From: Luteibaculum sp964627445
GTDB lineage: Bacteria; Bacteroidota; Bacteroidia; Flavobacteriales_D; Luteibaculaceae
Direction: 5' to 3'
Assembly (NCBI GenBank): GCA_964627445.1
Contig: CAZVJF010000005.1
Span: 124,001 to 188,000, forward strand
Length of the DNA stretch: 64,000 nt
Position numbers and translations under genes: made by a program. Shown here piece after piece: positions 1-8,632 of this stretch. Each line of letters opens with the position of its first letter. Position 1 is the first letter of the stretch. The notes beneath the pieces were generated by a model. That model ran no database searches. It worked only from the letters and a program-made list of their open reading frames with translations, and was not told the DNA's origin.

Positions 1-155
1 TGCCTGCAAAGGTCTGACCCAGAGTCACCAAGAGTTTTACCCTTGTTTTATTTCCATATTAAATCCGTGTAAAGCCTGTATACTCATGGGTTTCACCCAA
101 TCCTACTACAATAAGCAGTACCATACTTTTAACAATTATTTAGTATTATTGAAGT
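1..155. other. Leading intergenic sequence
   Basis: This AT-rich stretch upstream of the first barrel gene contains no convincing reading frame. I see no clean TAnnTTTG promoter element. The promoter of the following gene pair probably lies here but cannot be pinned down. Confidence 0.4.
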
Positions 156-812
156 ATGATTTCAATCTCCATACGACTTCTAGTACTTTTTACCGTCTTC
201 ATAGTGTTGACTACGGGTATACATGCTCAAATTGATCAGAAGCCACGGTTTCGCGTGTTTGGTGGGATGTGCGATGTATACGAAGAAGACTCCGAATCCG
301 ATTTAATGCTGGCCGCTGCTACCTGGGGTTTTGGTATTGAAATGACCCCGCAAATTTCCAAGCGGCTGTACCTGAAAACGGGACTAAGCTTTGTAAAAAC
401 TGGAGGACGCCAGGTAGTGATAGTAAATGACAGGCAAGGCATCTTGCACTCGGTAATTCAGCAGCTGGATATCGCTGCACTTTTGCAATACCGCATATTA
501 CAATCCAAACAAAGCTTCTTTTTTCTGGGGCCATCGCTTGCTCCCACCTTAAACCATAATTACAAATTGCGGGTAGATGACATCAAGGAAAGCTACGATG
601 GCCTAGATAATTTTAAAAGCATTGCTACCTACATGAATGTGGGCCTTAGCGCCAGACTTACCTCCTTTTCATCCAAAAGTATCCATGGCGAACTGCGCTA
701 CCGCAGAAGTATTGGTAGGATTACAGAAAACGACACACGCACCGAATTGCCAGCAACCGCACCCATATTTGGAACCAACTCCTTGTCGGTTGGATTGATG
801 CTAGTATTTTAA
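156..812 (+). CDS. Outer-membrane beta-barrel protein, copy 1
   Basis: A 218-residue exported protein. Residues 1-24 form a signal peptide (hydrophobic run ending T-G-I-H-A-Q). The mature part alternates hydrophobic and polar residues and ends in ...GLMLVF, a terminal Phe typical of outer-membrane barrels inserted by BamA. It resembles the small PorT/OmpW-like 'outer membrane beta-barrel' families of Bacteroidota. The motif FFFLGPSLAPTL near residue 120 is almost repeated in the next gene (FFFVGPSLAYTL), so the two are tandem paralogues. The intergenic gap is 11 bp, suggesting one transcript ending at the hairpin near 1510. No substrate or function can be assigned. Confidence 0.75.
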   Translation: MISISIRLLVLFTVFIVLTTGIHAQIDQKPRFRVFGGMCDVYEEDSESDLMLAAATWGFGIEMTPQISKRLYLKTGLSFVKTGGRQVVIVNDRQGILHSVIQQLDIAALLQYRILQSKQSFFFLGPSLAPTLNHNYKLRVDDIKESYDGLDNFKSIATYMNVGLSARLTSFSSKSIHGELRYRRSIGRITENDTRTELPATAPIFGTNSLSVGLMLVF

Positions 813-823
813 ATAATATAACT

Positions 824-1486
824 ATGATAAAAGCCCTTCCGACAATCTGTATTCTGTTCTTGACAACCCTGGTAAGCTACGCACAGCCCCTATCCTTTCA
901 CGCTAATATAAGAGCAGGTGCTAGTGATTTTATCGGCAGCGAGCATATTACGCGAGCTCATAGCACAAACCTCAGCTACGGTGGAGCCATTGAGGTGCAT
1001 TATCAGCGTGCTTCTAGCAAACTCGGTTTTATCAGCGGTATTGAATTTCAGCACATTAGCTCTTTAGAGAACTTTATTTTTACGGACGAGACTGGCTCCA
1101 CCATGGGGACTGGAAAAGTGCCATGGAGCAGTCGGCAACTTCTTGTCCCTGCATTATTAAAAACGAGCTTAAACCCGAGTAAAAGGGCCTTCTTTTTCGT
1201 AGGGCCTTCGCTGGCTTATACACTACAAGCCCGTAAAAAGGTAGAAAGTAGCCAGGCTGGAAGCAACGAAGAGACGCTCATTATTGATTTTACCGAGGAT
1301 GTAAAACCAATTTACATTTACGGAAATCTAGGTTTTGAATTCCATTTACTTCAAACGAAAAACCTGCAACTCAATGGGCAAATACGATACCAGGTTGGCT
1401 TAAGCGGCTATCTAAAAGATCGCAACGATTATGCAGGGCTGCACGCGTTAACCTTTGCTTTAAGTATGCCCATAACCCGGAGATAA
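824..1486 (+). CDS. Outer-membrane beta-barrel protein, copy 2
   Basis: A 220-residue exported protein with a signal peptide at residues 1-20 (LTTLVSYAQ cleavage region), followed by alternating strand-like segments. It shares the FFF-V/L-GPSLA-x-TL block and overall length with the upstream gene, so it is a diverged duplicate. It is probably cotranscribed with copy 1 and is followed by a rho-independent terminator. The C-terminus (LSMPITRR) lacks the terminal aromatic residue usual for BamA substrates, unlike copy 1. Function unknown. Confidence 0.72.
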   Translation: MIKALPTICILFLTTLVSYAQPLSFHANIRAGASDFIGSEHITRAHSTNLSYGGAIEVHYQRASSKLGFISGIEFQHISSLENFIFTDETGSTMGTGKVPWSSRQLLVPALLKTSLNPSKRAFFFVGPSLAYTLQARKKVESSQAGSNEETLIIDFTEDVKPIYIYGNLGFEFHLLQTKNLQLNGQIRYQVGLSGYLKDRNDYAGLHALTFALSMPITRR

Positions 1487-1493
1487 TGGAAAC

Positions 1494-1526
1494 AAAAAAG
1501 CCACTCAACTTTGAGTGGCTTTTTTA
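1494..1526 (+). terminator. Rho-independent terminator after the barrel pair
   Basis: Arms AGCCACTCAA and TTGAGTGGCT form a perfect hairpin, preceded by an A-run and followed by a T-run. It lies 8 bp after the stop of the second barrel gene and could also act on the opposite strand. Confidence 0.85.
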
Positions 1527-1564
1527 TGAAGCGTCAGCTAGGTTTCTACAAGTCAGAAACGACT

Positions 1565-1966
1565 TTAAGAACCAATTTTTCTGGCTGTATATAATTCCCC
1601 AGTCATTTCTGACTGATGACTTGATACAAACTTCGACATGCGTTCAATAAACCCGATATCACTGCTTTCTATTTTCCAAATAATCTCAGACCTAGTAGCG
1701 GGAGTTGCTTCTTGTTCTTTCCGTTTTTGATTCTCCAATGGTTCACCTATTCTGCCCTTATCTGGGTAAGATACAAGCTGATCGAGTGTGAGCTTAAAAT
1801 GTGTTGCTATACATTCAAGTAAATCCAGCTTAATAATACTCTTACCACGCTCTATATTCCCGATTGTATTTCTATGCACATTAAAAAGTTCTGAAAAATC
1901 ATCTATCGATAATTTTTGCTCATTGCGCAAAATTCTTAACCGGTAACCAAAATCCTTACCGTTCAT
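1565..1966 (-). CDS. XRE-family helix-turn-helix regulator
   Basis: A 133-residue cytosolic DNA-binding protein. Residues 7-62 are an HTH_3/Cro-CI domain (LRILRNEQKLSIDDFSELF, then NVHRNTIGNIERGKS with the recognition helix). The C-terminal half is polar, possibly a linker plus short helix for dimerisation. No partner toxin, prophage or restriction gene adjoins it: neighbours are the barrel pair (convergent) and tRNA-Arg. Its target is unknown; autoregulation would be typical. A shorter Bacteroidota-type stand-alone regulator is the most likely identity. Confidence 0.8.
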   Translation of the reverse strand: MNGKDFGYRLRILRNEQKLSIDDFSELFNVHRNTIGNIERGKSIIKLDLLECIATHFKLTLDQLVSYPDKGRIGEPLENQKRKEQEATPATRSEIIWKIESSDIGFIERMSKFVSSHQSEMTGELYTARKIGS

Positions 1967-2164
1967 AGTGTTCGCATTTCGTACAAATCAATCTACTGAA
2001 AATAACTCTTGACTGAGCAATTTTTGTTGTTACAAGCCGAATAATTCGTGAAAAAACTGCGCAGCGTGAATCGCTGCTTGAATTGAATGTTTTGCATGGC
2101 GTGGATGGTATTACCTATTTATTACCAAAACACGCTGAAAGCCCCACAACTTTCATTTTTAGTA

Positions 2165-2198
2165 CCAGATAACTCGCTGAATGTCAGCGAGTTTCTGG
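2165..2198 (-). terminator. Strong hairpin downstream of tRNA-Arg
   Basis: Arms AACTCGCTGA and TCAGCGAGTT with loop ATG, extended by CCAGA/TCTGG across a one-base bulge. It lies just 3' of the tRNA on the minus strand. No clear T-run follows, so it may be a processing or exonuclease-stop structure rather than a classical terminator. Confidence 0.45.
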
Positions 2199-2205
2199 TT
2201 ACTTG

Positions 2206-2279
2206 TGACCCCGCAGGGATTCGAACCCCGAACCTCCGCATCCGTAGTGCGGTGCTCTATCCAGTTAAGCTACGGAGCC
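2206..2279 (-). tRNA. tRNA-Arg (anticodon ACG)
   Basis: The minus strand folds as a standard cloverleaf. The acceptor arm pairs GGCTCCG with CGGGGTC (two G-U wobbles), the D-arm carries GGATAGAGC, and the anticodon stem CCGCA/TGCGG encloses loop CTACGGA (anticodon ACG). The T-arm has GGTTCGAATCC and the discriminator base is A. The 3' CCA is not encoded, so it needs the CCA enzyme, a candidate for which lies at 17.7-19.1 kb. ACG is presumably edited to ICG by TadA. Confidence 0.95.
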
Positions 2280-2290
2280 AAACGCGGGGG

Positions 2291-2320
2291 CAAAGATAAT
2301 CTTTATACGCGAATTAGCAA
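2291..2320 (-). promoter_or_regulatory. Promoter of tRNA-Arg (Bacteroidota type)
   Basis: On the minus strand TTG (2320-2318), a 19-bp spacer and TATCTTTG (2298-2291) match the Bacteroidota sigma consensus exactly. Transcription would begin only a few bases before the mature tRNA 5' end at 2279. The -33 box lies just past the clpS stop. Confidence 0.8.
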
Positions 2321-2322
2321 GC

Positions 2323-2610
2323 CTAATTTACTTCGGCACTTAAATCTTCTTGCAACAGATGCGTGCACATGGTTACCATGGTTTCCAAATCGCCTTCTTT
2401 TACCACGCATTTCCCGTTGTAATGCACTATGGTAGCACACTGCTCCGCTTGGATTTCACTGTGCTCGCATACCGACATCAAACACTCAATTACGTGGTCA
2501 AAGGTGTTTACGTCATCATTAAAAAGGATAAGCTGGTGCGTTTTTTTCTCTTGCACCAATAGCTTTTCGCTGAATTGTTCTTGGGTTGAGGCGTTTATTT
2601 GATACTCCAT
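2323..2610 (-). CDS. clpS: ClpS, adaptor for ClpAP/ClpCP protease
   Basis: A 95-residue protein that delivers N-degron substrates to the Clp unfoldase. The ClpS core runs from about residue 25 to 90: LILFNDDVNTFDHVI (Asn-Asp-Asp start of the binding pocket), a helix with VCEHS, and the AxxxATIVHYNGKCVV segment. Length is normal for the family. It is the last gene of the minus-strand operon, 9 bp after the 1487-residue protein gene, and is followed directly by the tRNA-Arg promoter with no terminator between, so read-through into the tRNA is possible. Confidence 0.95.
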   Translation of the reverse strand: MEYQINASTQEQFSEKLLVQEKKTHQLILFNDDVNTFDHVIECLMSVCEHSEIQAEQCATIVHYNGKCVVKEGDLETMVTMCTHLLQEDLSAEVN

Positions 2611-2619
2611 ACTTCAAAT

Positions 2620-5600
2620 TTACTTAAATCGATCCAAAAAGGCTGCTTTACTGGTCCGAGTCGCCAATTCAAACCGGTAATCTGGCTCGCCTTTTTTTCC
2701 TTTTACTTCTTTTTCGTTGTCTTTTAGTTCTGCCAGCCTACTCATATACGCATCAACAGGGCTATATGTTTGCATGCGTGGGTTGCCATCAAACTTGTAG
2801 CGATAATAATACCACTGTTGCGGATCCAACTCGTAGTACAAGTTCAACTCATTTCCACGGCTCGATTTCATCACCTGCATTTTTCCGCGCATCTTGGCAA
2901 ATACGGGTTTATCCAAAATACTGGCGATACCAATGGCACCCGAGCTTACCCACGATACTTGGCTGGTATCCCAGGTGAACTGCATATCACTCAGCACATA
3001 CGATTTTTGCATGGCCTCTGGCAGCTTATCCAGCATACCTTTTTCGTTTACCTGCTTCACCAGGTTTTCGGCTTCCTTACCTCCTACCCATGCCATGGCC
3101 GCTTCGGTGTAATAGCTGGTGGCAATGTTGGTGGGTTGTAAAAAGGGAAACTCGCGTATTTGATCGTTGATGCCGTTGAGCATTTTTTCATCCAGGTAAA
3201 AATCTACCATGACCAAGCCATCTAACTCGGCTTTACCCGAAGCGTAGGTGTATTTGGTTTTACCCATACCCTTTAATTTTACCTGGCCTAGCGGAATACC
3301 GAAATCAAACTCACCTTCCGAAGTGATATCGCAGGTGTTGGTGTTTATAGAAACCACAGTGCCCTCTTTACCGCCCTCATTGCGCGATTTGCTTCCTATG
3401 CGGTAGGATTTGCTTCCGCCATCGTACCACAAGAATCCACTGGCAGCGGTAATGTCCTTATCGCCACTGTTGGCCTTCTTGGATATAAAAGTGGGATAAA
3501 TGCTATTGTCATTAATGTTCAAGACCATTCCAGCCGAAAGTGCTTCGCCTGCATCGTTTTTCATGGTACCCGATACCGGAATCAAGGCGTTTTTGGGATC
3601 AATTTGTCCTTTAAACACCAACCAGTTGTTGTCCATGCCTTTGCAGTTGGTTTTCAACTGGGTGGAACCCGCAAAGCTCAATCCTTTTTCCAGGGCTTTC
3701 AGCATCACATTCCCTTTGTAATCAAAGTAGCTGTTTAGCTTAAAGCCCTGATCCTCTGGAATCAAACCAGTTGCAAAGGTGTGTCCGCTGCTATCGATAT
3801 TAATGTTCTCAAAGGCAATTTGCTGCTTCTTACCAAACTCATCTTCATAATCGTAATCGCCACTTCCCGTATATTTCTTTCGCGTGTGAATATCCACCGT
3901 AGCGTTAAATATGGTATGAAATTGATTGATGACATCGGCCGTAATGGTCGCTTCCTTTAGCGTTTCTATTTCTGCATTCGCCAAGATGTTCACCTTTCCA
4001 TCGATCGGTTCTATGTAGGCATCAGCAACGCTTATGCGCTCCACCTTCTCGGCACGAATTACATTTTCTTTGATGTCGTACGTTGCCTGTGGTGCTACAA
4101 ACTGCAAGCTGTCTTTCTTTGGGTGGATGGAAACCAATTTACTCGCCAAACTAGTTGAGTCCTCAGCTGCCGTAGGTCTAGAACTCGACATTTCTATTTG
4201 CTCATCCTCGATTAACCATTTGTAGTTATCCATAAAGGCCACATACTGGTTTTTGGGGAAGGTAACCTTAGACTCGTTAATATCATTGGCGGTAAAGTTT
4301 CCAACCTTGTAAGCAAAATCTATTTGCGCCTGCACATTTTGGGTTTCAATGGCCAAAAGGTTTTCATCAATGGATTTCAGCTCAAAGTCTGCCGTATCCG
4401 CAAAAGCATTGGAGTTGTTGTAACTAAAGTTATCCGAGCTCACTTTACCCTTGAACATGCTTAGTGCTCCACTTCCCACCAATCCAGCAGGACGCAATAC
4501 CAACTCCCCTACGTGTATGGCCTCGTTGTTAAACATGTTCAGGGGCGTTTTAATGGTGTTGATTTCCAGCTTATCGGCCTTGGCCAGTAGGTTAAAGTTG
4601 AAATCGGTGCCGTTGAAGTCGGGAACATCGGGCGAGGCCGACTGCTTTTTGTTCTCTACTTTCTGCGCCAAGGCATACGTGCTATCGGGTAAGAAGTTAA
4701 AGCGTTTGCTGTAGCTTACCGAGGTTACGTATTCAATGGATCCATCGCCCTGTAGACCTTCATCACTGAGCGTAATGTTGTTGTCAAATTTGGCGACATC
4801 ATCATACAGCGGCAAACCACCCGGAGGCGCGGTGTAATCGAATCCCAGCGAATAATCTTCCATTACCTTAAGGGAATCGCTGATATCTGGGAAAATTCCA
4901 CCCGAAACCAAAGTACCTGGCATGCGGAAGGCCGTAGCATCAAAGTCATCCAGGCTGTCTAGCGTTATTGGGTCTATTTTAAAGTAGAAATCTTCCTTTT
5001 TGTAGGCACCACCTTGCACATTGGGTTTTTCGTAATAGGTAAAGGCGTCCTCTGTGGTTTTAATAACAGGATATTGCCCCTTATCGGCATTTAAGCCCGA
5101 TTTGTTGAGCGGGTTGTCTATGTATATGGTTCCAACAATATTGTGGATGGGCGTGCGCACTGGGGTAAACTGTATTCTCCCCTCCTGCGTCTTGCGCTGC
5201 ACGTACATTAGGGCAGAATCTCCTTTGTTGATTTCTACCTGAAATTTTTCGTAGTCGAAACGGAAGGAATCCCCATAAAAATCGAAGTTCCCCGATTTGA
5301 GTACGCCATCGAAAACCAGATTTCTGTTTTTCTGTACCCGCAAAAATTCCGAGCGTTTATCCAAGTAAATGGATACACTTTGCGTATCGGAAAGGGCTAC
5401 TTTTTTTACTCCATAGAGATCCAGGTCATACGTTTCTAAATCCAACAGCGCGTTGGGCACTTTGGTGTCTCCGGTGTAGCTGTTCATCAGCATTACATCG
5501 TAGTCTACCATTTTGGCATTGGCCAAAATAAAATCGAACATCTTCTTTTTGAGCGTTACAATTTCTTGGTCGATGTCGTAGTACAAAAAACCCTTATTCG

Positions 5601-7083
5601 CCAATCCAATCACCAACACTTTGGCATCTACAATGGGATAGCGCACAAAATCGGCAAAGCCCTGCAGACTAAAAGTACGAGAGCGCACCTGGTTGGAATA
5701 GTTCTTCAGTAAAATTAGTGGTGAGGTTTGCCCTGGGCGCTGCAAGGCCCTAAAACGCTCAGGCGCAAAAAAGTTAGCCGATTCAAACGTGGCTCGCGTA
5801 GCCGCCATGGAAGCCAACTGCCCAAACTGAATTTTGCCCTCGCCACGCTCCCAAGAAATACGGTCTACGTAAATATCCAACTGGTGATAGCTGCTGAAAA
5901 AAGGTGCGTAGGATATGCCTTCTTCCCCACGCATAATTTCAAGTAGATCGCGCTCTCGGTCGTATTTAAAAATAGCACCGCTGTGAAAGAGCGAGTCTTT
6001 ACCCAAACGCACACTAACCTGGGTTACTGAGCTGCTTAGCTTCTCGGGGGAAATGTAAAACGCTACCGAAGAGGCTTCTACAAACACCTTTCCATCTTGC
6101 TTAAACTGCAGCACACAGGGATTTTTAGGGTCGCCTAAGCCCGAAAAGTTGGGGCCACTCAGCTCAAATCCGCCCTTGTAATCTACATCGGGCAAAATAT
6201 CGGGAATGGAAACGGCCTTCTCTTTACTTACAAAATTGGGGTACTTGGCACGGTCCAGGTTGGAGGTACTAATGACCTTATCCGAAAACTTTCCATTTAG
6301 GGGTTCATCAAAATACTCCGAGGTTAGTTGAGCTGCATCGGCATCGTAGAATGAGGAACGCATTTTAATCTCGTAGCTACCCAGGTTGGCAAAGTTTCTG
6401 GCAGGATCTAAGCCCACGCGCTCCCAGGTAACCCTTCCTTCGGTACCATAAAACACGTTTTGTGTAGGCGCATAGAAACCTTTTACATTAAGAATCTCCA
6501 TGGAGTCTTCCTTCTGCACACAAATGAGGCGGTTATTGGCTAGGTTTACCTGCGCTAGTGTATCGAATTTGAGTTGGAAGTTTTTTAAGCCCACGCGCCA
6601 AGCCACGGCATTACTCTGGTACAAAACACCTTCCTCACAAAGGCTGCGCATACTGCTGAGGTAGTCTTCGAGTTTGGATTTGGAACGCCCCTCGGCCAGC
6701 TCGAGTACGGTTTTTTGGAATACTGCCAAGTTGTCACTGCCTCCACCCGCACCATTTTTAAAGTAATAGGTGGCCATGAGCATGTTTTTCATGTGAGGTG
6801 CAATGGGAAAACGCTTTTTCACCATGGCTTCGGTAGCATCGTAGATAAAGTTTTCTACTTCTCCCGATAATCCTGGCGACTCCCAAAAGGGAAGAAACTC
6901 CTCTTCGACCACCTCTTTAAAGTAGTCTTCATTATCGTCTTCAATAGCATCGCTAACCGCTTTCCAGTAATCTTCTTTATTGCGCGGCACCTCCTTTAAG
7001 TATTGCCCTTGCGCAAAAAAGGTGGTACACAGCAGCGCGGTTACGCTAAGCGTTTTTAATAAGGTAAAGTAAGGACCAGTCAT
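2620..7083 (-). CDS. Giant secreted protein of unknown function (1487 aa)
   Basis: I do not recognise a named family. Residues 1-27 are a clear signal peptide (cleavage after FFAQG). The N-terminal 150 residues look helical and acidic. The remaining ~1300 residues are beta-rich, with many repeated short-strand segments, no Cys-rich or catalytic motif, no transmembrane segment and no T9SS sorting tail. The C-terminus is basic and charged (ELKDNEKEVKGKKGEPDY). This suggests a large periplasmic or surface scaffold. Its start overlaps the prmA end by 38 bp, so it is translationally coupled to tpiA-prmA, and clpS follows after 9 bp. TamB/AsmA-like and OstA/LptD-like transport proteins were considered but their signatures are not evident. 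Confidence 0.7.
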   Translation of the reverse strand: MTGPYFTLLKTLSVTALLCTTFFAQGQYLKEVPRNKEDYWKAVSDAIEDDNEDYFKEVVEEEFLPFWESPGLSGEVENFIYDATEAMVKKRFPIAPHMKNMLMATYYFKNGAGGGSDNLAVFQKTVLELAEGRSKSKLEDYLSSMRSLCEEGVLYQSNAVAWRVGLKNFQLKFDTLAQVNLANNRLICVQKEDSMEILNVKGFYAPTQNVFYGTEGRVTWERVGLDPARNFANLGSYEIKMRSSFYDADAAQLTSEYFDEPLNGKFSDKVISTSNLDRAKYPNFVSKEKAVSIPDILPDVDYKGGFELSGPNFSGLGDPKNPCVLQFKQDGKVFVEASSVAFYISPEKLSSSVTQVSVRLGKDSLFHSGAIFKYDRERDLLEIMRGEEGISYAPFFSSYHQLDIYVDRISWERGEGKIQFGQLASMAATRATFESANFFAPERFRALQRPGQTSPLILLKNYSNQVRSRTFSLQGFADFVRYPIVDAKVLVIGLANKGFLYYDIDQEIVTLKKKMFDFILANAKMVDYDVMLMNSYTGDTKVPNALLDLETYDLDLYGVKKVALSDTQSVSIYLDKRSEFLRVQKNRNLVFDGVLKSGNFDFYGDSFRFDYEKFQVEINKGDSALMYVQRKTQEGRIQFTPVRTPIHNIVGTIYIDNPLNKSGLNADKGQYPVIKTTEDAFTYYEKPNVQGGAYKKEDFYFKIDPITLDSLDDFDATAFRMPGTLVSGGIFPDISDSLKVMEDYSLGFDYTAPPGGLPLYDDVAKFDNNITLSDEGLQGDGSIEYVTSVSYSKRFNFLPDSTYALAQKVENKKQSASPDVPDFNGTDFNFNLLAKADKLEINTIKTPLNMFNNEAIHVGELVLRPAGLVGSGALSMFKGKVSSDNFSYNNSNAFADTADFELKSIDENLLAIETQNVQAQIDFAYKVGNFTANDINESKVTFPKNQYVAFMDNYKWLIEDEQIEMSSSRPTAAEDSTSLASKLVSIHPKKDSLQFVAPQATYDIKENVIRAEKVERISVADAYIEPIDGKVNILANAEIETLKEATITADVINQFHTIFNATVDIHTRKKYTGSGDYDYEDEFGKKQQIAFENINIDSSGHTFATGLIPEDQGFKLNSYFDYKGNVMLKALEKGLSFAGSTQLKTNCKGMDNNWLVFKGQIDPKNALIPVSGTMKNDAGEALSAGMVLNINDNSIYPTFISKKANSGDKDITAASGFLWYDGGSKSYRIGSKSRNEGGKEGTVVSINTNTCDITSEGEFDFGIPLGQVKLKGMGKTKYTYASGKAELDGLVMVDFYLDEKMLNGINDQIREFPFLQPTNIATSYYTEAAMAWVGGKEAENLVKQVNEKGMLDKLPEAMQKSYVLSDMQFTWDTSQVSWVSSGAIGIASILDKPVFAKMRGKMQVMKSSRGNELNLYYELDPQQWYYYRYKFDGNPRMQTYSPVDAYMSRLAELKDNEKEVKGKKGEPDYRFELATRTSKAAFLDRFK

Positions 7084-7885
7084 TCCTGTCTAAAGTTTTA
7101 TGTAGTTCTAGGCCGAGATCGGCTGCGGCCGCTAATAGTTTGGGGTTATCGTAAACATAAAAACCGCTCAACAACAGCGCGCCACCTTTGGCTAAAACCG
7201 CTGCATATTTCGATAGGTCTTGTAACAAAATATTGCGGTTAATATTGGCTACGATGATATCAAATTCTTCGCTGGGAATTGCCGATGCATCGCCATGCAC
7301 AAAGTGGCAAGCCTTGCAATGGTTAAGCGCTGCGTTTTCCTGAGCATTTTGCACGGCCATCGCCTCAATTTCTATACCCAGCACCCTTTGGGCTCCAAGC
7401 ATTTCGGTAAGAATAGCCAGGATACCCGTACCCGAACCCATATCCAGAACGCGTTTACCCTGGCATTTCATATCCAGGAGCGCACTACACATCATCCATG
7501 TGGTTTCGTGGTGTCCCGTTCCAAAAGACATTTGTGGCGCAATAATGAGCTCGCGCTCATACTTAGACTCGGGTTCGTGGAAGGGCGCCCGAATGTGCAA
7601 AGCCTCTCCTACGCTTATGGGTTCAAAGTTCGATTCCCAAACGGCATTCCAATTGGTATGGGGCACTTCGCTTACGTTTATCTCCAATTGCTCCGCGTGG
7701 GCCAACCAGTCGTGTTTTTTTATGCTTTCAACCAAAGTATCCTGGTCACCTTCTTTTGGAATAAAAGCTTCCAGGCCGGTTTCCGTTTCCTGGAAAGAGT
7801 CAAAGCCCAGTTCGGCCAGTACGGGATACAACAACTCGCGCTGCTCCAAGGGTGCTATGGTAATGTTTACTTGTAAGTAGTCCAT
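7046..7885 (-). CDS. prmA: Ribosomal protein L11 methyltransferase
   Basis: A 279-residue SAM-dependent methyltransferase that trimethylates L11. The N-terminal substrate-recognition domain spans about 1-110. The Rossmann methyltransferase domain carries MSFGTGHHETT, the SAM loop VLDMGSGTGILAI and IVANINRNILL (the N-x-N-x-x-I-L-L PrmA signature). It sits immediately after tpiA with no spacing and overlaps the giant secreted-protein gene by 38 bp. Length is normal for Bacteroidota PrmA. Confidence 0.95.
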   Translation of the reverse strand: MDYLQVNITIAPLEQRELLYPVLAELGFDSFQETETGLEAFIPKEGDQDTLVESIKKHDWLAHAEQLEINVSEVPHTNWNAVWESNFEPISVGEALHIRAPFHEPESKYERELIIAPQMSFGTGHHETTWMMCSALLDMKCQGKRVLDMGSGTGILAILTEMLGAQRVLGIEIEAMAVQNAQENAALNHCKACHFVHGDASAIPSEEFDIIVANINRNILLQDLSKYAAVLAKGGALLLSGFYVYDNPKLLAAAADLGLELHKTLDRNDWSLLYLIKNA

Positions 7886-8632
7886 TTAGAAGGATTGGGC
7901 TATGGCAAGAAAATCGGTAGCTTTTAGAGAAGCACCGCCTATTAATCCCCCGTTTACATCGGCTCCAGCAAAAATTTCTTTGGCGTTATCGGGTTTACAG
8001 CTTCCACCATACAAAATCGGAACATCGGTTTCCATGCCTTTTTCTTGGATACACTGGCGTATCCAATCGTGCATTTCTTGAGCCTGCTCGGCCGTAGCCG
8101 TTTCTCCGGTGCCTATAGCCCAAACGGGTTCGTAGGCCCAAATCAGTAAATCGGAATCGTGGCTCTGCAAATGATCTAGTACTACATGTACTTGCTCCTT
8201 TACCACATCAAAGTGGCTGTTGTTTTGGCGTTGTTCTAGCTCCTCTCCCACACAAACAATGGGTTGTACTCCGTGGTGTAGCAGGCGGTTTACCTTTTCG
8301 CTTACCGAAGCGTTGGTCTCTCCAAAATAGGCCCTCCGCTCGGAGTGGCCCACCAAGCAGTGCTTAATGTTTAATGAAGCCAACATGGCGGCCGAAATTT
8401 CTCCGGTATAGGCACCTTTTTCTTCGGTATGGCAGTTTTGTGCTGCCAGCGAAATGTTGGGCAATTCTTGGATAGCGCTAGAAAATTCGCTCAAGTACAA
8501 AGCGGGTGGTGCTATTATTAAATGAACATCAGCCGGTACTTGCGTGCGCTCTACAATGATTTGATCCAGAAGCTTTTGTGCTTCGTGGTAATTCATGTTC
8601 ATCTTCCAATTTCCCGCAACTATCTTTTTCAT
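7886..8632 (-). CDS. tpiA: Triosephosphate isomerase
   Basis: A 248-residue glycolytic TIM-barrel enzyme interconverting dihydroxyacetone phosphate and glyceraldehyde 3-phosphate. Motifs: AGNWKMN at the start (catalytic Lys), GHSERR (catalytic His), YEPVWAIGTG (catalytic Glu and mobile loop 6), and GGS/GLIGGASL for phosphate binding. The start overlaps the stop of the upstream permease gene by 4 bp (ATGA) and the stop abuts prmA, so expression is coupled. Confidence 0.97.
   Translation of the reverse strand: MKKIVAGNWKMNMNYHEAQKLLDQIIVERTQVPADVHLIIAPPALYLSEFSSAIQELPNISLAAQNCHTEEKGAYTGEISAAMLASLNIKHCLVGHSERRAYFGETNASVSEKVNRLLHHGVQPIVCVGEELEQRQNNSHFDVVKEQVHVVLDHLQSHDSDLLIWAYEPVWAIGTGETATAEQAQEMHDWIRQCIQEKGMETDVPILYGGSCKPDNAKEIFAGADVNGGLIGGASLKATDFLAIAQSF

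Noticed and set aside
2087..2435. Plus-strand frames across the tRNA and clpS
   Set aside because: They run through a certain tRNA and antisense to clpS, with no motif or promoter of their own.
2620..7083. Giant protein as TamB or LptD
   Set aside because: No C-terminal TamB domain, no transmembrane anchor and no LptD barrel signature could be seen.
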